The notes beneath the pieces were generated by a model. That model searched no databases, had not been told where the DNA came from, and was given only the letters and a program-made list of their open reading frames with translations. Shown piece after piece: positions 32,194-44,505 of a stretch of 47,157 nt of DNA. Both the position numbers and the translations under genes were made by a program. Position 1 is the stretch's first letter, and each line of letters starts with the position of its first letter. The DNA is taken from the NCBI RefSeq assembly GCF_000485595.1, contig NW_014577076.1:1168633-1215789 (forward strand), read 5' to 3'. Source of the DNA: Priapulus caudatus (Eukaryota > Priapulida > Priapulimorpha > Priapulimorphida > Priapulidae).

Positions 32194-32896
32194 CTGGAAA
32201 AAAGTTATTAAATATTATCAACAATGGCAGCTACACTACAGAGGTAGCTACATCTAACTCAAGTCTAATTTAGGATCCCGGCAATACATTGTCGTCGTCA
32301 TCGTCATCATCACTATATCCCCTAACCATATTTCTTAACAGAAACCATAACCCTACTCTAATCCAACCAGGGAGCTCGATCTCTACATAAAACAATACAA
32401 TGAAATCTGCCAACCAGGTAAATATCAAACATCGCCCAGTATAATAGCCTCACACTCTCGCTCAGTACTCGAGCCTCTAAACCACCGCCAACGAGTCTCT
32501 CCACCTGTAAATTATCTGCAGGTGCATTGATGACGGAAACAGCTATGTATATCCACATGCGAAACTGCGCAATCATGTAGAAGGAGATGTCGAGGCACGA
32601 ACGCTAATGACATACAGTGTTATACACCCCACCCCGATCAGCAGCCTCCGACATATATCCACGCCGCAAGCACGCAGGCGGGGATTGCACTAGCTTCCAT
32701 CTTTTTACGGCTCATTACGCGTTCCCCTCTCCCTCACTCTCACGCTCACACTACGTTTGGCAGTTATCGGCCGTGAACGCCGGCTGTGACACACGTGCGC
32801 ACACATTTTAGGATGTGTCTGCGGAATGGACAAACAGACAGATCGCGATCATGCGGCCAACTCGTGCATTAACGAGGAAACACAAACACTAACACA

Positions 32897-32944
32897 TGCA
32901 CGCACGCACGCACGCGCGCACAGACACGCACACGCACACGCACA

Positions 32945-33016
<72 letters not shown>

Positions 33017-33030
33017 CACACAGACACAGA
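32897..33030 (+). repeat. (CACG)n/(CA)n microsatellite
   Basis: ACGC and AC units over about 130 bp, ending in CACAGACACAGAGAGACA. Confidence 0.95.
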
Positions 33031-33353
33031 GAGACACGGAACATGACAAAGTCCAAAAGAGATCCCTATGACAATACTCCATTTAGTTTACTCAACAAAG
33101 AACTGTATGGCAATACTTAGTTTTATGTGGATTATTATGGCGTTACAAACGATATGCCCCATGCGGAGATGCGATGCCTTTGCGTAGCTGTAATCAGTAG
33201 ATGTGCCCGACCCCCCTGCCCTTACACAACTAGTGAACATTTAGACACACAAGTTACACAACTAGTTACACAATTAGTGAATGTCTCGTTTCACGTAACG
33301 TCACTAAGCCGATCTAAAAAGTCACGCTACCGATTGACTTGGCATTGGATTAT

Positions 33354-33396
33354 ATCAGGGGTTAATAATGACAATTTGCCATTATTAACCCCTGAT
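33354..33396 (+). repeat. Hairpin 4, CCCCTGATTATA type
   Basis: ATCAGGGGTTAATAATG (33354-33370) pairs perfectly with CATTATTAACCCCTGAT (33380-33396) around a 9-base loop. It is followed by TATATGATAG. Confidence 0.75.
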
Positions 33397-33935
33397 TATA
33401 TGATAGTTAGAGATTACCACGGCATGGAAAATCCCGTCAAGTATACCTCAAATAGGAGAAAAAAATACATGTTTCAGTAACCTAATGGTTAACGCCTCGA
33501 TCTTGAGTGATCCATGAACAATCACATCATTTTGCAAAGGAAATACGGAGGCCAAAGACTGGATTCAAATATGCGTGCGTCGGCGCCCGACCATCATTCC
33601 ACACGTAGTCAGCAATCAGTCAGGCATTTAGAGAACATTTTCGCTATACCTTCCTGAATGATTCATCTCCACTCCATTCAATGAGATTTTTTACAGGCAA
33701 TATAAAGTCGCCGCCAAGTAGTAGCTATGACGACTGTGTGATGATCATTTTCCGTCCAATAAAAAATTCACGCGTTTAGGAATACGGCTCGCTGTGAGGC
33801 ATGAAAGACTAGATTGTGGTTGAGAACGCTTTGTGACCAACTGCGGGATCTCGTAGAGATGGGATGACAGCATCGGTAGGGGGATGAACGGGGGTGTTGA
33901 TCACAAGCTTAGCAACAGTACGCAGCAGCTGCCAC

Positions 33936-33975
<40 letters not shown>

Positions 33976-34110
33976 CCTCCTGCCGCTGCTGCTGTCGCCA
34001 CCCCACCACCGCCGCCACTGCTACTGCTGCTGCTACTGCTACTGCTGTTACTGCGGCTATACATAATTGTTTCTGCTGCTGGTGCAACAGTTTCTGCTAC
34101 TGCTGTTGCC
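33936..34110 (+). repeat. (TTG)n run followed by degenerate CTG/CTAC repeats
   Basis: About 13 TTG units, then CCGCTGCTGCTG, CCACCACCGCC and CTACTGCTGCTG stretches. It produces poly-Gln, poly-Leu and poly-Cys frames. Confidence 0.9.
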
Positions 34111-34492
34111 GGTGAAGACGATAACGGTAATGAAATGACTTTTGATGACAATGACAAATTACTGAACAAAGGTGATTTAAAAAAGTCAAAATCGACTCGA
34201 TTATTGATCTGTTGATTGGTTTGAGGATGACCACCACCATGCTACCTACAGCTCAGCTGCACAATGAACGGGAAACACTGCAACCCTGTTACCGGAACAT
34301 GAAATCCTCTCTCATGAGCTGCCTCAACTGCGGCCTCCACTTGCACACACATTCCCCAATTCACACTCACTTTAGCCCACCTTACCGATACGATAACGAC
34401 CCTTAGATCCGATGTACCATCGGGCCACACTATGACTCAATAACGTGAACATGAAATCTCTCGTGGACAGTGGTGCCATCACGCTCACTCAC

Positions 34493-34710
34493 CTGTCCAG
34501 CGAACACGGTCGTCGAGAAGAGCTTGTTGAGCTTCTTCACCTCCGAGGGAGTCGTGTCGAACTTGGCTGCGATGCTGTGTAGTGTGTCGCTGCCGGTGAC
34601 AGCGTACCTGATCGTGCCGGGCGGCTGCACAACGTTACGAATCTTCAGCTTCCTCTCCGGCGGCCGGGGCTTCACGCCGTCAGCGACGTTCTCCTTGTTC
34701 TCCTTCGTGT
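34493..34710 (-). CDS. OXR1: OXR1-like exon 1 of those found: LysM domain
   Basis: 218 bases (2 + 72 codons). The acceptor is CTCAATTACAG; the donor is GGACAG followed by GTGAGT. After a Lys-rich lead (TKENKENVADGVKPRPPERK) comes the LysM: GTIRYAVTGSDTLHSIAAKF, then DTTPSEVKKLNKLF and VFAGQ. Vertebrate OXR1 has GTIEYTV..DSLNSIALKFDTTPNEL..LNKLF there, so identity is high. Because the exon starts mid-codon, at least one coding exon lies upstream. LysM in this family is intracellular and is not known to bind glycans. Confidence 0.95.
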
Positions 34711-36164
34711 CTGTAATTGAGAAGAGAGGCACAGATGGTGAGAGACGCATATTGCTAGATATATGTTAATCGATGTATTATTAATTATTATTATCAGAAG
34801 TACATCTAATGTGTGCTGTTTTGCACTGCAACAGATTAGGCCAGAGATGATGTAAAATATGTATCAATAGATATGTTAATAGATATATTAATATTGCCAC
34901 GAGGACATCAATGGTAATGATGTCGCTGTCTTGAATATTAATATATTAACAGATATATAAATAGATTATTATATATATTTGTATACGTATCAACGTATTA
35001 ACGTATCATCAGGAAATCACTTAATGCCATGATAGAGTAGCATAGCTACGAGGAAAAGGAACAAACGTCAGTCAGGATAGAAAAAATGAAAATTTTGTTA
35101 CAAGACATTTGAGGTAAGTATAACCTGCTTGTTGCTAATATGTTATAGGAAACATTTCTAGTGGCAAGCTAAATATGCTTGACTCTGATTATATCAACTG
35201 AACACAACACCTCACAGACATATTGTAGCATTATGAGAATGACTATAAATATCACATATGCAACAGCGCTTGATAGAATGACACGGACAACACCGTGTGT
35301 TGTTGATAAAAATTCAGTAACCATTCGTACGCGTTCCTGTTTCCAACGCTCTACCTCGTTATTTCAGTTTGATTTAATATCACGGTTGAATGCCGTTTCC
35401 CATTTCAGGCCCCTTGGTTTTTGCTATGAGAAAACACGGTTGCGTGCAGATAAACAGCCTCAAAACACAAACCGACAGCGGCAACGTTTTTCACCGCAAC
35501 ACCATGAGAAGAAAAAAAGATAAATGAGTCAGAGTGCTTTTTGAAGTCCAGTCTTAATTATGCACGTAGGGCTTCACTCACAAGTGCTAAACAATACATA
35601 ACACATGGCCAGCTGCAACCCCTGCGGTGAAATAAAGCGATTCATGAACGTTCACGAACGCTTATTGTGTAAACAGCCGGATATATTTTCTGGGAGTTGG
35701 GTGATCTGGGCTTCCCTTCACTGGGGCTGTCTGCTTTGCATTCGACCTACATATTCTAGAAGTCAATATATAGTCTATATAGTCTATAAACCTTACCCGT
35801 ATAGAACGTAAGCATATAGAAAGTGAGGTGTGTGGCAATGTCAGCCGAGCTGAGCTTACAGTTAGCAGATCTGCAGATTAGTCTTTGTACAGCGGTAGAG
35901 GTGTCTTGTGTGAGGGTGGGTGCTCACATTTATGGAAAGAAATTACTAATAATAATGATAGTATATAGATAACAGCGTGCATGAAGTATGCGTAGATACA
36001 TGAATGTGCATGTGGCGGAGTTTAATGTATAGTATGTCATGGTATTTATTGCTGACTATTAATTAGTTCGTGGCAATCCTGTGTGGGTTACGAACAAGCG
36101 CGTACGAAGCTGCGGAAACTCATATTGTTAGCAAGTCACGCGTTATTGTGTTTACCCCGAGATA

Positions 36165-36400
36165 CCCCCCCCCCCGCCACCACGGCCACAACCACCGCCG
36201 CTACCACGGCCACAACCACTGCCGCCACCACGGCCACAACCACCGCCGCCACCACGGTCACAACCACTGCCGCCACCACGGCCACAACCACCGCCGCCAC
36301 CACGGCCACAACCACTGCCGCCACCACGGCCACAACCACCGCCGCCACCACGGTCACAACCACTGCCGCCACCACGGCCACAACCACTGCCGCCACCCAG
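36165..36400 (+). repeat. 24-bp minisatellite, CCACCACGGCCACAACCAC unit
   Basis: About ten copies of a 24-bp unit (CCACCACGGCCACAACCAC plus YGCCG), with T/C variants (GGTCACAAC). It is preceded by a C run and ends 57 bp before the family 4 element. Confidence 0.93.
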
Positions 36401-36456
36401 CATACAACACAACACACTATTACATTGCGCACGGCGCATGTTCGCGCTGTCTCCAC

Positions 36457-37196
36457 GGTTTATTCCCATTCCGCCATTTTCCCACTTCGCCATTAAAAAT
36501 TCCCACTTCGCCATTTGCCATTTCGCCATTTCCAACTTCGCCATTTTCCCATTTCGCCAGTTTCCCACTTCGCCAGTTTCCCATTTCGCCAGTTTCCCGT
36601 TTCGCCAGTTTCCCATTCCGCCATTTCGTCCTATCTCACCGACCACCCCCTTGTTCGAAATTGATCCTTCCATTCTTAAAAAAGAGTCATTTCTAGGGTT
36701 AGGGTTAGGGCTAGGTTTAGGGTTATAGGGTTAGGGCTAGGTTTAGGGTTATNNNNNNNNNNAAACATATGGATCATGTACAGGCACCTTAACCCTAACC
36801 CTAACCCTAACCCTAGGCCCTAACCCTAACGCTAACCCTGTCCCTAACCCTAACCCTAGAAATGACTCTTTTTTAAGAATGGAAGGATCAATTTCGTGCA
36901 GGGGGTGGAAGCAACATAAAATATTGGCGAAATGGGAAATTGGCGAAGTGGGAAAATGGCGAAATGGGAAAATGGCGAAATGGGAAAATGGCGAAGTGGG
37001 AAAATGGCGAAATGGGAAAATGGCGAAATGGGAAAATGGCGAAGTGGGAAAATGGCGAAATGGGAAACTGGCGAAATGGGAAATGGCGAAATGGGAAATG
37101 GCGAAGTGGGAAAATGGCGAAATGGGAAACTGGCGAAATGGGAAATGGCGAAATGGGAAACTGGCGAAATGGGAAATGGCGAAATGGGAAGACACC
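36457..37196. mobile_element. Family 4 palindromic element with minisatellite arms and TTAGGG core, 8-bp TSD
   Basis: TIRs GGTTTATTCCCATTCCGCC (left) and GGTGTCTTCCCATTTCGCC (right, reverse complement) are flanked by GTCTCCAC at 36449-36456 and 37197-37204. Inside each end are arrays of a 15-16 bp unit (TTTCGCCATTTTCCCA on the left, reverse complement on the right, longer on the right). Then comes a perfect 55-bp inverted repeat (36656-36710 with 36842-36896) and telomere-type repeats facing the centre. The centre holds a 10-N gap, so its length is unknown. Confidence 0.85.
36753..36762. other. Assembly gap (10 N)
   Basis: Ten N at the centre of the family 4 palindrome, between TTAGGG and CCCTAA blocks. 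The size is probably a placeholder; palindromic telomere-like DNA is hard to assemble. Confidence 0.98.
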
Positions 37197-38334
37197 GTCT
37201 CCACATCCACAATACACACAAAAATACGCCATAAACGCTACGTCATGACGCTATTAGCGCGCGCCGCGAATGCCTTCTCGACTTAACGAGTGTCATTAGA
37301 TAATAGATGTAGATTCGTGATAGCGCCGCGCCGTGCACTGCGCGCGTACGCACGTGCGCAGCTCGACTGCATTAGAAAACTAGACAGAGTGCACTCACGG
37401 AGAGTGCATACCTCCGCCAGCGACATACGCCATACGCCATACGACTCACGAAATACACGAATAACCGACGATATACGCCAGCGTACTGACATGTACATGC
37501 TGGCTTGATGGCTTGAGCGAGCCGCTCGTTGCTGCTGCTCACTCACATGTACACGCTCGCTGGCTCGCTGCGCTGGCTGGCTCGCTGGCTGACACGCTAA
37601 TATCGATCGCGCGAACACACGAACACACGCACACGAGAGCCAAAACATAACCTCCTCCAACTCCGTTGGGCGGAGGTAACTATAGGCGTCGATGACTACG
37701 GAGGGGCGAGCCGTGAGTGAGCGGCCAGCACAGTACGCCTGAGAGTATCAATGCAGCCAGATTGCACTCGACGCTCGGATTCATATTCAAATGCAGAGGG
37801 TGGGCAGCAGTGGCGGGTCAGGCGGGGCGGGAGTGAGAGTTCAGGGGTCACTGGTTTCCACGGCGTGTAATATAGGCGGCCTACTAAACCGCCGACAGCA
37901 GCGCGACTCACAAAAGTATACGACTACCCTTACACTATCTCTCTCTCTCTCTCGCTCTCCCATCTCGACACATAACCCAACAAGACGACCACGTATGTAA
38001 ACGTGCCGGCTGAATAACAAATCGATGTTGTTCCACACGTTCCACGACATGCGTGCGTTCGAAATTGCGAACAATAAAAGCTTGGCGGGGAGGATTAGGA
38101 AACAACGTCGGAAAGATGCTAGGGAAAGGGAGTAGGTGCACCACTCGCCTGCTTCCCACAAGTATCACGAGCCACCGCACGCAGGTCCGTATAGCCTGTA
38201 GTAGTTGTGACGATGTTTCTGACAACAGACCACAGCTAGACTATTACATAGACTATATACATTACTATCGCACAGTAGTCGGCGTGCACGCGTGCCTACA
38301 CACACGTCACGGTGGGCAACGGATCCAGCGCTCA

Positions 38335-39035
38335 TATTGTCGTTGTTCACCCACATACGTGTTGTTCACCCACGCACGCGTTGTTCACCCGCACACGCTC
38401 TGTTCACCCACACACATATTGTTCACTCGCACACACGTCCTTTAGCCATACACGCGTTGTTCATCCGCACACATATTGTTCACTCGCGCACACGTCCTTC
38501 AGTAATACACGCGTTGTTCACCCGTACACACATTGTTCACCCGCGCACGTCGTTTAGCCACGTACGCATTGTTCACCCACACACGCGTTGCTCACCCACG
38601 CAGACGTTATTCACCCATGCATGCGTTGTTCACCCTCACACGCGTTGTTCACCCACACGTGCGTTGTTCACCCTCACGCGCGTTGTTCACCCTCACGCGC
38701 GTTGTTCATCCTCACGCTCATTGTTCACCCTCACGCTCGTTGTTCACCCTCACGCACGTTGTTCACCCTCACGCTCATTGTTCACCTTCACACGCGTTGT
38801 TCACCCTCCTACGCATTGTTCACCCTCACGCGCGTTGTTCACCCTCACGCGCGTTGTTCACCCTCACGCTCGTTGTTCACCCTCACGCGCGTTGTTCACC
38901 CTCACGCTCATTGTTCACCCTCACGCTCGTTGTTCACCCTCACGCGCGTTGTTCACCCTCACGCGCGTTGTTCACCCTCACGCGCGTTGTTCACCCTCAC
39001 GCGCGTTGTTCGCCCGTGCACACGTTGTTCAGCCG
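38335..39035 (+). repeat. 19-bp minisatellite, GTTGTTCACCCTCACGCGC
   Basis: About 36 copies, more diverged on the left (CCACACACGC variants) and more uniform on the right. As 19 is not a multiple of 3, each strand frame cycles through all phases. No unit has a stop in this orientation, so frames of 153 to 256 codons arise without being genes. Confidence 0.95.
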
Positions 39036-40437
39036 CATGGTTGTTTTGAATGTCGCGGTTAAATCGAATCATGCGCCGATTTCAGGTTTCTTGTCTCAGC
39101 GCGCCCGCTCGATATGGCAGCTCAGGCCCATTCACAGAGAAGATTATTGACAGTGTTGCGCGAGTTTCAATGCGGGAATCACTCAGCTCTGTGCGCCCGG
39201 CAGGCGAGAGCTATTCAATATTCACACAGAAAAAAAGATTCTACGTCTTCGGCTAGACCTGCCATTCTATGGTCGCGAGAAACACGTCGGTTTAAGTCAG
39301 AAGCTAGTATTAATAACAGTCTTCATTACATTAATTCAATAATGACCAGAAATGAGGCTCCTACGTGAGGTTTTCATCACCGGGTGTTCAGCAGCCCACG
39401 ATAGAGGAAGAGAATGAGAGCCTTTGTTAGCCTCTCGATTCTTCGTTATTTGACAGCGCCACCAAAAGATATGGTCTGTTAATAGCACGTTAGCATACCG
39501 CTAACCATAGACGTCGTTACACTGAACCATTAATTCCAACACCAATAGGTTTTTATTTGTGTTATTTCTTATACGCACGTGTATGAATGCCACTATTGCT
39601 TGCTTCTAATCGATCTAAAACAAACTCTGCTAAAACTCCATCTAAGCATAATCGTGAGAACGTGTGGTGTGGATGGAACGTATTTTACCACCCAAATGTT
39701 CTCAATACTAGATTTGCATTCAAATTTTTACGTGTACCATTTCATTATTTTAATCAACCCACATACACACGCGCGCGCGCGCAAGCACGCACGAATGCAC
39801 GCATGCACGATACTTGGCTTCTCTGTCATTAAGCCTCCTCAGTACAAAGATTCTATCAAGTGAATGAGTGAAGCGCCAGCTTACCGGGACACAGCGCGAA
39901 TATTTTTGCTTTCGATTTTCCCCACGGTCTGCATTTGTCAAATCACGTCATCTCGTATTCGTGAAGAGACTATATAGGTTGAGCCGCAACGGGAGAGAGA
40001 TGTATTCTTTTGTTGACCTGTTTATGGGCATCTCGAAGAGTCCATCGCAGGCCCTGGATGTCGTTATCTTCAATTGAGCGGAAAGTGGGTCAGATGACAG
40101 GACGATCAATATGGAAAGAACCTGCAGTGATTGCCCGCGCTGTCGAAACAATGAAACCCACTTAACGATGTCCCTGGAAACTGCCTTTGAAGACGGCCTA
40201 GTTTCTATGTTTGCGCCATGCGAACGAGGGAAAATGGTGGTGCTGGTGCTGCGATGAGCAGTGCATGGGGTGTTGTTATTAGTAGTAGTGGTGCTAGTGG
40301 TAATGGTAATGGGCGGACTCTAATCTGGAACTGGACTGAAGTATAGCTGACATCGTGGTGTTGGTAGTGAAAGTGGCGCCGGCGGTGGTGGTAGTGAGGA
40401 CGGTAGTTACGAAGAGGATGGTAGAGGAGCCGATCGT

Positions 40438-40760
40438 GGTGGTGACGGTAATGGTGGTGGTGGTGACGGTAATGGTGGCGATGACGGTAATGGTGGCGAT
40501 GACGGTAATGGTGGTGGTGGTGACGGTAATGGTGGCAATGACGGTAATGGTGGTGGTGGTGACGGTAATGGTGGCGATGACGGTAATGGTGGTGGTGGTG
40601 ACGGTAATGGTGGCGATGACGGTAATGGTGGTGGTGGTGACGGTAATGGTGGCGATGACGGTAATGGTGGTGGTGACGGTAATGGTGGCGATGACGGTAA
40701 TGGTGGTGGTGGTGACGGTAATGGTGGCGATGACGGTAATGGTGGTGGTGATAATGGAGG
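40438..40760 (+). repeat. GGTGACGGTAATGGTGGYG minisatellite
   Basis: Alternating 18- and 21-bp units (GATGACGGTAATGGTGGC and GGTGACGGTAATGGTGGTGGT). Degenerate GATGATGACGATAACG sequence continues to about 40920. Confidence 0.93.
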
Positions 40761-43259
40761 TGACGGTGGCCGTGGCGTGGAGATGGTGTTACTGTGTGGG
40801 GTTGTGATGTTGATAACTATAATAATGATGATGATGACGATAACGATGACAACGACAACGAAACGACGACAATAATGATGACGATGATGGCAACGATGAC
40901 AATGATGGTAGTGAATGGGGTAGTGGTGGTCGTAGTGGATTTGATAATTGGAGTCGTTGTTATTGGTGGTGGTGTACTGAATAAATTACTAAAATGATAA
41001 TAAACATAGCTCTATAATATAAATCATGCTGCGCGTATATGTATTTAGAAACACAAAAACTGTGTGTGGTTCAGTTTGCGTAGGGCTTCTGCTTCTGACT
41101 CTGCTTCCTACATAACAGCAATGGTAAGCTGGGAGGCAGCAGTGCTAGACCGAGCTACTAGCCAAACAAGAAGGGACGCTGAGTCATGTTCAGCTTCCTA
41201 TACACGGAGATTATCGATTTTTATATTTTGTGTGAGTAATATTGTGTTCATGGATAACAAGAAAGCAAACGAAAGAGGCATTTTATAAGAAGACGCGCCA
41301 TAGGCGAGATAATGCTCTACGTGTATGACATGAATTTCATCATCATATCGATGGTGGCGAGGTCGGTTCGATCCACAATGTCGCAGCAAGAAACGTTAAG
41401 AAACAATGATCAGATGGCAGATTGCACACCGAATTGAGCTGGTTTTACAATTTCAGAAGGTAGCAAGTTGAAACTGTTTGTATACGAAAACCCGTCTCAT
41501 GGCGAGCAACCATATTAACAGACAGATCCCAACCCGACAGAGTGCTGGTTTGCTTACAGGGCACTAATGTCTCGGTAAACATTTTTTGCGCTTCGGCAAA
41601 TACCATTACGAACTCCAGTGTCAACGTCGCAATGTATTTGGCTCTGCGGAAGAAATCGAATTATCCGTTGTCACGCGCATTTAAAATTTACCGTTTTTTT
41701 CTACGGAAATCCTCGCATTAAGACGAACGTCACGGACAACTGTCTGTCTAACGGACGCGCGCGCGTTACATCCGCATCTCGCTATACGCCCGCACTCATT
41801 TACAGCTGCTGCCACAAACACGGCGGAGAATCGCCGCCGAGTCTCGAATCCCGAGATTTATTAGGAAGAAGCTCTCCTGAAATAGCCGCGGTATCAGCTG
41901 TGTCTGTTCGAGGACTGACTACCTGCACAGAAAAGTCACCATGGCTAAAGTAGTATTGAGGATAGAGACTAATTACTGATTGACCTTTGTTAGAACCACA
42001 CATATCAGGAGCGGACACGGGCCGTCTGTGAAATCTTCGCATTTGCAACTATGGTGACCGAGAAGACAGACACTTGTAGCCGATGCCGCGCGCATTTATC
42101 CACGCATGTTACACCGATATCTTTCTATAGATATCTCTATAGCATTAACCACTATGCGTAGCGTTTGTTACGATCCCCATAGTTGTGTATCTGTTAGTAC
42201 ATGGCCCAGGAAGGTAGACACATAAACACATGTCCATATATAAGTTTAGCTGGACAAGCACCGCCAACCACGACGACAACGACAACAACAACAACAACAA
42301 CAACGGCAGCAGTAACAATAACAATAGCAACAAGAATAAGAACAAAAACACCAATACACCAATAACAATAATGATCATAACTACGTCAACAACAACAAGA
42401 ACCATCACTATTACCCCAGCTCACCCCCCCCCCCACACGCAGTCGTGCACGCACGCAACCACACAGCGCCACCGAATTATGCCACGCGAACAATGTTCCC
42501 CGTCTTCCTCCTCCTCCTCCTCCTACTCCTACTCCTCATTCTCCTTCCCAGTCCCGACGGTACGACAACAAAGCCGCCGTGAATCTCGACCATCTTCGCT
42601 TAAAAGACGAAGATTAATTAACGCGCGGCCTCGCGCGGCAGCACGTCGCCTCTGTCAAGGTCACGGCGGGGGCGACTAACACCGAACATGGCGGCTTGCG
42701 CGGCCGTGGCAGTGGCTTAACAGTGAGCGTAGATTAAAGGCCGATAAAGTCATTTCGACACTCCGCTCATACTCATTAAAGCTAGCCGAGTTAAAACGAG
42801 GTCCTATTTGCATACGTGCCGGTTTTGAATTTCACATTATCATCGAGTTTGTGCTGCGTATCGATTTGATGCCGAATGCAGATGATTCGAGTGACGAGCA
42901 AGAGAGGTCATCAGCCGGACGTGAACACTGCAATAACTACCACCGTCCCTGCCTCCCCGTTATTCCCACACTCTCTCTCCCCGCTCTCCTCGTCTCTTGT
43001 CTCGCGTTTCTCTTAATTTCTCTACTTTTAAATTTAAATTTTTACTATTACAGTTACTACTCATGTATACATTCTGTTAACTTATCTCTTTCCTATTCTG
43101 TCTCCCAACACAATGTCCTTTAGCCAGCACCCATTCTTTCTTGTCTCTCTCTCGCTCTCTCCATCCGTCACCCACCTTACCAGTCTATTATCACACGCAG
43201 TACCCATGTTCAGTTTACAACCGAGTGGATGTATATTTGCCAATCGAATCCATATAATA

Positions 43260-43296
43260 AAGAGTCCATAATAGAACATTTCTATTATGGACTCTT
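43260..43296 (+). repeat. Hairpin 5, ACTCTTGATATAATA type
   Basis: AAGAGTCCATAATAGAA (43260-43276) pairs perfectly with TTCTATTATGGACTCTT (43280-43296) around a 3-base loop. It is followed by GATATAATAAAC. Confidence 0.75.
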
Positions 43297-43924
43297 GATA
43301 TAATAAACGATGGAATAAATTCAAGGGCAGGTTACATTATACATGCTACGCTTGCACACCCCCTGCCGCTACAGGTATGGTAAGGTAGGTGTTACGCACG
43401 CACACACGCACGCACGCACTCACATAGTGCTTCAGCTCAGCTCACGGCCAGCTACAGGCTACATATAGATGTACGTATACACGCGACCGCTTTCCCGCTG
43501 TGAGGAGAGCCGACCGACCGACCGACCGTGCGACTGACTGTTCAAGATTTCAACTGGAGAAACCAAATTGATTTTTTCCGGCTTACAGCGCGAGCACGTA
43601 GCACTCCCCTAGGACATCCACCCGCGAATTGAAATGCATTCGGCAGCGACTTTTGTAATGAATCATTCTTGCAACAGTGAACAGCGAAACTATCTGTCAA
43701 ATAAGGGACTGAGCTTGTTTTTGCCTGTACTTCCTCTTACGTCTTTTTGCTCTTCTGCAAATTCACGCGGCGTGCCCGACCTCTCCCGCATTTCTTCCTC
43801 TACACACCGAACACACACACGTGCGCGCGTGTATGCGCACACATTCTACTTTCTACTAATATGTTTACTTTATAATGACACTAGCGTAACATTGCAACGA
43901 TGCGACTGTTGTATACGCGAGCAG

Positions 43925-44505
43925 TTACAGGGTGGGTGAGGGACTGTGTGGGAGAGGGACTGTGCGGGGAAGGACCTTGTGGGAAAGGGACTGTGTGGGG
44001 GAAGGGACTGTGTGGGGGGAAGGGACTGTGTGGGGAAGGACCTTGTGGGAAAGGGACTGTGTGGGGAAGGACCTTGTGGGAAAGGGACTGTGTGGTGAAG
44101 GACCTTGTGGGAAAGGGACTGTGTGGTGAAGGACCTTGTGAGAAAGGGACTGTGTGGGGAAATACCTTGTGAGAAAGGGACTGTGTGGGGGAAGGGACTG
44201 TGTGGGGAAGGACCTTGTGGGAAAGGGACTGTGTGGGGGAAGGGACTGTGTGGGGAAGGACCTTGTGGGAAAGGGACTGTGTGGGGAAGGACCTTGTGGG
44301 AAAAGGACTGTGTGGGGAAGGACCTTGTGGGGGAGGGACTGTGTGGGTAAGGGACTGTGTGGGGAAAGAACTATGTGGGAAAGGGACTGTGTGGGGAAGT
44401 ACCTTGTGGGGGAGGGACTGTGTTGGGGAAGGGATTGTGTGGGGAAAGGGACTGTGTGGGGAAGGACTGCGTTGGGAAGGAACTGTGTGGGGGTAGTCTC
44501 TAGGT
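43925..44505 (+). repeat. 31-bp minisatellite, GGGAAAGGGACTGTGTGGGG unit
   Basis: Roughly 18 copies of a 31-bp unit made of two halves, GGGACTGTGTGGGGAA and GGACCTTGTGGGAAA. Some positions carry two first halves in a row. The frames of 65 to 210 codons here are artefacts. Confidence 0.93.

Larger units (their letters stand above)
32194..34492. other. Intron 1 (of those seen), 2.3 kb: microsatellites and a hairpin
   Basis: Contains a CACG/CA tract (32897-33030), hairpin 4 (33354-33396), a (TTG)n run and degenerate CTG/CTAC repeats (33936-34110). Remaining sequence 32200-32890 and 33400-33930 is AT-rich and shows no coding signal. Frames such as 33127-33480 are not recognised. Confidence 0.6.

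Noticed and set aside
36070-37286. Frames of 100-208 codons with HFAISHF or NGEMGK repeats
   Set aside because: Translations of the 24-bp and 15-16 bp arrays; one even reads into the N gap.
37283-37660. 125-codon minus frame starting MEEVMFWLSC as a possible first exon
   Set aside because: Cys/Arg/Ser-rich without resemblance to OXR1/NCOA7 N-termini, over a repetitive GCTGGCTCGCTGG stretch.
38292-39150. Open frames of 153-256 codons (plus)
   Set aside because: They are translations of the 19-bp minisatellite in three phases.
40355-40807. Val/Met-rich 150-codon frame
   Set aside because: Caused by the GGTGACGGTAATGG repeat.
42145-42679. Possible first exon near the CpG-rich stretch (minus frame beginning MVEIHGGFVVV)
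   Set aside because: It runs into a CTCC/GGAG repeat and no donor with the required phase could be shown; kept only as a promoter guess.
26312-43300. Hairpins as Helitron 3' ends
   Set aside because: Helitrons end in CTRR a few bases after the hairpin, inserted between A and T; here the hairpin runs directly into GATAATA and CTRR is absent.
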